Source: Epsilonproteobacteria bacterium UBA4036 (lineage in GTDB: Bacteria > Campylobacterota > Campylobacteria > Campylobacterales > Arcobacteraceae). From it: a stretch of 64,000 nt of DNA. The notes below the pieces were generated by a model, which was given only the letters and a program-made list of their open reading frames with translations, had not been told where the DNA came from and searched no databases. Shown here piece by piece: positions 61,075 through 64,000 of the stretch. Numbering within the stretch: position 1 is the stretch's first letter; every line of letters starts with the position of its first letter. The stretch covers positions 1 through 64,000 of the forward strand of contig DGAG01000002.1 in assembly GCA_002382325.1 (NCBI GenBank). Reading direction: 5' to 3'. Position numbers and translations under genes: made by a program.

Positions 61075-61949
61075 AATCCTCGAAGCCAAGTAGGCGTAAG
61101 TACTCTTTCATCTTTAATGGCGTATTGCAACTCTTGAATCAAGCGAATCTTATCTTTGGGCAATGTTCCTGCTAACGCAAAAGCATTGGAAGCATGATTG
61201 GAGCGAAATATCACCGCATTATTAGGATGCAGATTTTCCAAAAAAAGCAACTGCTCTTCCAGCATCTCTTTGTCACTTAACCACTCAAAAGGTTCATCAA
61301 ATTTTTTATAAAACACCTCTTCTTTGGTTTGTTGCAATCCTAATTGAAGGGTTGAAAGATAGTTAAGTGAAGTTTCATTAACCAATTGAGCGGTTTTTAG
61401 TGCATGTTCACGTGAGTATTTCTTACCACCTACCCCTAAAATAACCGTAGCAGAGATTTTGATTCCTGCACAAGATGCTTTGTTTAACGCTTCTTTCATT
61501 TTCTCAAAACTTGTTCCCTTTTGTATGCGCTTGAGCAACTCATTACTTGCCGTTTCAATACCAAAATAGATGAGTTTAAGCCCTGCTTTATAAAGTTCTT
61601 CTAACTCTTTTTGACTCTTTTGTTCCAAATTAATCACCGAAGCATACGAACTTATGCGTCTGAGTCGTTTAAACTTTTGGTGTAGATATGTCAATACTTT
61701 CAACAAATTCTCACCGTTCATCGCTAAAGCATCACCATCGGCTAAAAAAATTTTGTGGGCGTTGGGATAATAACGCGCTAAAGCATCAATATCTTTATAA
61801 ATTTCATCCAAAGGTTTTTCTTCATAAACTTTGGTTTCATACATCGAACAAAACGTACACGCATTGTAACTGCACCCATGTGTGATTTGTAAAATAATAT
61901 TGTCCGCCTCAGAAGGTGGTCGAAACAGAGGTTCACTGTAATAAATCAT
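61071..61949 (-). CDS. Radical SAM protein
   Basis: A 292-aa radical SAM enzyme. The cluster motif is THGCSYNACTFCSMY (C-x4-C-x2-C spacing). LADGDALAMNGE, YFGIETASNELLKRI and ATVILGVGGKKYSREHA follow the usual barrel. Family members with this pattern have unknown substrates. It starts at ATG 61949. Confidence 0.87.
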   Translation of the reverse strand: MIYYSEPLFRPPSEADNIILQITHGCSYNACTFCSMYETKVYEEKPLDEIYKDIDALARYYPNAHKIFLADGDALAMNGENLLKVLTYLHQKFKRLRRISSYASVINLEQKSQKELEELYKAGLKLIYFGIETASNELLKRIQKGTSFEKMKEALNKASCAGIKISATVILGVGGKKYSREHALKTAQLVNETSLNYLSTLQLGLQQTKEEVFYKKFDEPFEWLSDKEMLEEQLLFLENLHPNNAVIFRSNHASNAFALAGTLPKDKIRLIQELQYAIKDERVLTPTWLRGF

Positions 61950-62008
61950 TAACTTTTCCTTGGTATAATCCTCAATAAAACATTAACCTTATTATAATAA
62001 CAAAATAC

Positions 62009-62014
62009 TATAAT
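62009..62014 (+). promoter_or_regulatory. -10 box of the J-domain gene
   Basis: TATAAT 32 nt before the ATG at 62047. AAAAGGA lies 12 nt before that ATG, rather far for efficient initiation. Confidence 0.45.
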
Positions 62015-62046
62015 ACACCATTATTTTAAAAGGATTTAAACCACCA

Positions 62047-62520
62047 ATGAACAATATAGACTATTTTTTTAGCCGACTCATACGATTTACTGTACTTTTT
62101 TTTATTTTATATCTTATTTTTACCAACTTTGGCATTTTTCTTATTGTGGTTATCACGCTTTTAATTTTAGGATATTTTTTTATTTACAAAAAGATTAAAA
62201 AACTCAAAGAGCAACAAGCCCATTTTCAATTTCATTTCAATGCCAAAGATTTCCAAAACAGTGGTCAAGATTTCCGAGGATTTCGTTTTGAAGATTTTGC
62301 TCATTTTCAAAGTGGCAATTTTCAAGCTCCTCCACGACTTGATGAAGTTCAAAAAGCCAAAGAGTTTTTTGGTTTTTCTCATACCCCAAGTAAAGAAGAA
62401 CTTAAAAAACGCTACAAAGAACTTGCACGACAATATCACCCTGATATTAACAACCAAGATGACACCAAAATGAAAGAACTCAATCACTACCGTGATGTTC
62501 TGATGCGATTGGTACAATAA
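62047..62520 (+). CDS. Membrane-anchored J-domain protein
   Basis: A 157-aa protein with two closely spaced transmembrane segments (about residues 12-50), a Phe/Gln-rich linker (HFQFHFNAKDFQ) and a C-terminal J domain with the HPD motif in LARQYHPDINNQ. It should recruit DnaK to the membrane. The SprT-like gene follows after 10 nt, probably in the same operon. Confidence 0.88.
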   Translation: MNNIDYFFSRLIRFTVLFFILYLIFTNFGIFLIVVITLLILGYFFIYKKIKKLKEQQAHFQFHFNAKDFQNSGQDFRGFRFEDFAHFQSGNFQAPPRLDEVQKAKEFFGFSHTPSKEELKKRYKELARQYHPDINNQDDTKMKELNHYRDVLMRLVQ

Positions 62521-62530
62521 TCATACGCTT

Positions 62531-63025
62531 ATGTTTATACACAAACTGTACTATTTTTTCTTTGCTTTAGTCATCGTATCGGTTCTTCTTTTAGCTTATA
62601 ACTGGCATAAAGATTATGAATTTGATACCAATCCCCTCTCGCAAAAACTGGAAAAACAGATTTTTGAAAAAAAGCAACAAACCCGACAACTGCTCAGAGC
62701 CAATTTTGGTTTTGATTTGGATGTGCCTTTGATTATAAGTGAAAAATTGCCCAGTTCACTCTTTGGTGCAGCAGTGTTTACGCAAGATGAAAAAATTATC
62801 ATTTATTTAAATAAAAAACGCTTCAAAGAGAGCAGTGATTATATGATTCATCATGTCATTCCCCATGAATATGCTCATGCGGTTATGTTTCACTTAAAAG
62901 ACTTTTCTAAAGAGCAAAGTGGTCACTCAAAGAAGTGGCAAAACATTTGTAAAAAGTTAAATGGAATTAAGTGCGATAGGTTTGTTGATACTCATGATAT
63001 TATCATAGGAAAAACCTCTTTTTAA
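62531..63025 (+). CDS. Membrane-anchored SprT-like zinc metalloprotease
   Basis: A 164-aa protein with an N-terminal transmembrane helix (residues 6-24) and an SprT-like metallopeptidase core: HVIPHEYAHAVMF carries the HEXXH site (about residues 113-117), and SGHSKKWQNICKKLNG carries a further His. It lacks the C-terminal zinc ribbon of SprT. Substrates are unknown. It is co-directional with the J-domain gene, which hints at joint work in envelope protein quality control. Confidence 0.83.
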   Translation: MFIHKLYYFFFALVIVSVLLLAYNWHKDYEFDTNPLSQKLEKQIFEKKQQTRQLLRANFGFDLDVPLIISEKLPSSLFGAAVFTQDEKIIIYLNKKRFKESSDYMIHHVIPHEYAHAVMFHLKDFSKEQSGHSKKWQNICKKLNGIKCDRFVDTHDIIIGKTSF

Positions 63026-63039
63026 AAAGGTAAAAGAGA

Positions 63040-63198
63040 CGAAAAAGGGGAGAAGCCCGTTACTTCTCCCCTCTTAAATCATAAGTAACCACTTACTTAT
63101 GTTATCACTGTGTAGTGAATATTTATCTTATGATTTTTTTTGTCTTAACAATACTAAAAATGTTCAATCCTCGTCATTAACACCTCCTATTGTTGGTT
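63040..63198 (-). ncRNA. Candidate small transcript with leader-peptide-like ORF
   Basis: On the minus strand TATAAT (63210-63205) predicts a start near 63198. A near-perfect ribosome-binding site AGGAGG lies 5 nt before an ATG (63177) that opens a 7-codon ORF, MTRIEHF, ending at 63154. A stem-loop ATAAGTAA/TTACTTAT (63100-63081) and a strong terminator (63071-63047) with a T-tail follow. No longer ORF exists. It is either a small RNA or a tiny-peptide gene. It fills most of the gap between the SprT-like gene and uvrC. Confidence 0.5.
63047..63071 (-). terminator. Strong terminator hairpin
   Basis: GGGGAGAAG / CTTCTCCCC, 9-bp GC-rich stem with 7-nt loop, followed on the minus strand by TTTTT. 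On the plus strand, where the SprT-like gene ends 22 nt earlier, the tail is weaker (TCTTAAAT). Confidence 0.85.
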
Positions 63199-63314
63199 AC
63201 CATAATTATAACATCTTTCCAGATTAACTCTTGCTTAATTTTAGGCTAAATTTTACAAATTAATTCTTTCAAAAAGAGTCGATTTAGAAAGCTAAAATTG
63301 GGTAAAATGGCGCG

Positions 63315-64000
63315 ATGAATTTAGAAGAGAAACTTAAACAACTGCCTCAAAACTCTGGGGTGTATCAATACTTTGACAAAGAGGGGCATTTGCTTTATGT
63401 GGGTAAAGCAAAAGTGCTTAAAAATCGTGTGAAATCCTATTTTAAATTTACTCCCACGATTGCTCCTGCAGATAAACTCGGACCTCGTATTTATAAAATG
63501 ATTTCAGAAGTGGTCAATGTGGATTGGATAGTCGTCCCCAATGAACACGATGCGTTGATTTTAGAGAACTCTTTGATTAAACAACTTAAACCCAAATACA
63601 ATATTTTATTGCGTGACGATAAAACCTATCCTTATATTTATATCGATTTAAGCGAAGAATTTCCTCGCTTAGAAATCACTCGAAAAGTACTAAAAGGCAA
63701 CCAAATCAAATACTTTGGTCCTTATTCAAGTGGCGCACGTGATATTTTAGACTCCATTTATGAAATTGTTCCGTTGGTTCAAAAAAAAGCGTGTATCAAA
63801 GGACAAGAGGCGTGTTTGTTTTATCAAATCAAAAAATGCTTAGCCCCTTGCGAAGGAAAAATCACGCAAGAAGCGTATAAAAAAATTGTCGATGAAGCCT
63901 TGGAGTATATTTATAACAAGTCCAAACTGATTGCCAAACTCAATGTTAAAATGCAAGAGTATGCCAATGATTTTCGCTTTGAAGAAGCAATGGTTTTGCG
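63315..64000 (+). CDS. uvrC: Excinuclease ABC subunit C (partial, N-terminal 228 codons)
   Basis: The N-terminal GIY-YIG nuclease domain is clear: [34 protein letters not shown], and [26 protein letters not shown]. The Cys cluster region ([25 protein letters not shown]) follows at about residues 155-185. UvrC makes both incisions in nucleotide-excision repair. The gene continues past the window end; a full UvrC is about 600 aa. Confidence 0.96.
   Translation, partial: MNLEEKLKQLPQNSGVYQYFDKEGHLLYVGKAKVLKNRVKSYFKFTPTIAPADKLGPRIYKMISEVVNVDWIVVPNEHDALILENSLIKQLKPKYNILLRDDKTYPYIYIDLSEEFPRLEITRKVLKGNQIKYFGPYSSGARDILDSIYEIVPLVQKKACIKGQEACLFYQIKKCLAPCEGKITQEAYKKIVDEALEYIYNKSKLIAKLNVKMQEYANDFRFEEAMVL

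Noticed and set aside
63181..63187. CACCTCC as a fragment of a 16S rRNA 3' end
   Set aside because: No other rRNA sequence flanks it; on the opposite strand it is simply a consensus ribosome-binding site before a short ORF.

Overview
The window is AT-rich chromosomal DNA of a bacterium from the Campylobacterota, most likely the Arcobacter group. The placement rests on four things: a CiaB homologue, a periplasmic formate dehydrogenase operon led by the small Tat-signal protein typical of this phylum, a complete selenocysteine cluster, and many PAS/GGDEF/EAL/HD-GYP, 7TM-DISM and NIT-type chemotaxis receptor proteins. No insertion sequence, prophage, rRNA operon or CRISPR array is visible. The only tRNA gene seen is tRNA-Sec.

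Layout. 1-3008: start of a formate dehydrogenase operon on the minus strand, whose catalytic subunit has Cys where selenocysteine is usual. 3009-3643: palindrome-rich divergent control region. 3644-7026: solute-binding protein, histidine kinase and response regulator. 7095-8807: Tat-exported transglutaminase-like protein with MerT/MerP-like proteins. 9095-13453: selD (with an in-frame UGA), tRNA-Sec, selA, selB. 13519-20647: GP88-like protein, small membrane and secreted proteins, a diguanylate cyclase/EAL pair, and a PhoH-like ATPase coupled to an HD phosphohydrolase. 20637-29399: a two-component system, a PAS-HD-GYP phosphodiesterase and three outer-membrane barrel/passenger proteins. 29502-38142: PPIase, DbpA helicase, chemoreceptor, DedA protein, hypotheticals and a MNT-HEPN toxin-antitoxin pair. 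38173-47495: HtpG, CiaB, large glutamate dehydrogenase, YbaK and an AlkD-like protein. 47507-49097: RhuM-type protein and a DJ-1/PfpI protein. 49373-55677: TonB receptor with FecR/FecI regulators, a shortened isopropylmalate synthase and an AraC regulator. 55712-64000: sodB, ppaC, sixA-like, ferritin, MFS and TSUP transporters, a DsbA-like protein, a radical SAM protein, J-domain and SprT-like proteins, a candidate small RNA and the start of uvrC.

The most notable signal is a candidate surface-adhesion regulon at 20.6-29.4 kb. Four promoters there share one architecture: TAACR, 7 nt, TAACG, 9 nt, then a -10 box. They precede the response regulator itself, the HD-GYP gene, the first adhesin gene and the last adhesin gene. 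This predicts an autoregulated system that couples a 7TM-DISM kinase, c-di-GMP turnover and three surface proteins. Two of those proteins join an inverse-autotransporter-like barrel to a beta-helix-like passenger instead of the usual Ig-like domains.

Other points: a CIRCE-like operator between htpG and ciaB; two genes that seem to start at AUA or AUC; heptamer-based inverted intergenic repeats; candidate small RNAs at 35.3 kb and 63.1 kb; and paired CCTAA-N3-TTAGG operators between the transglutaminase/mer operon and selD.
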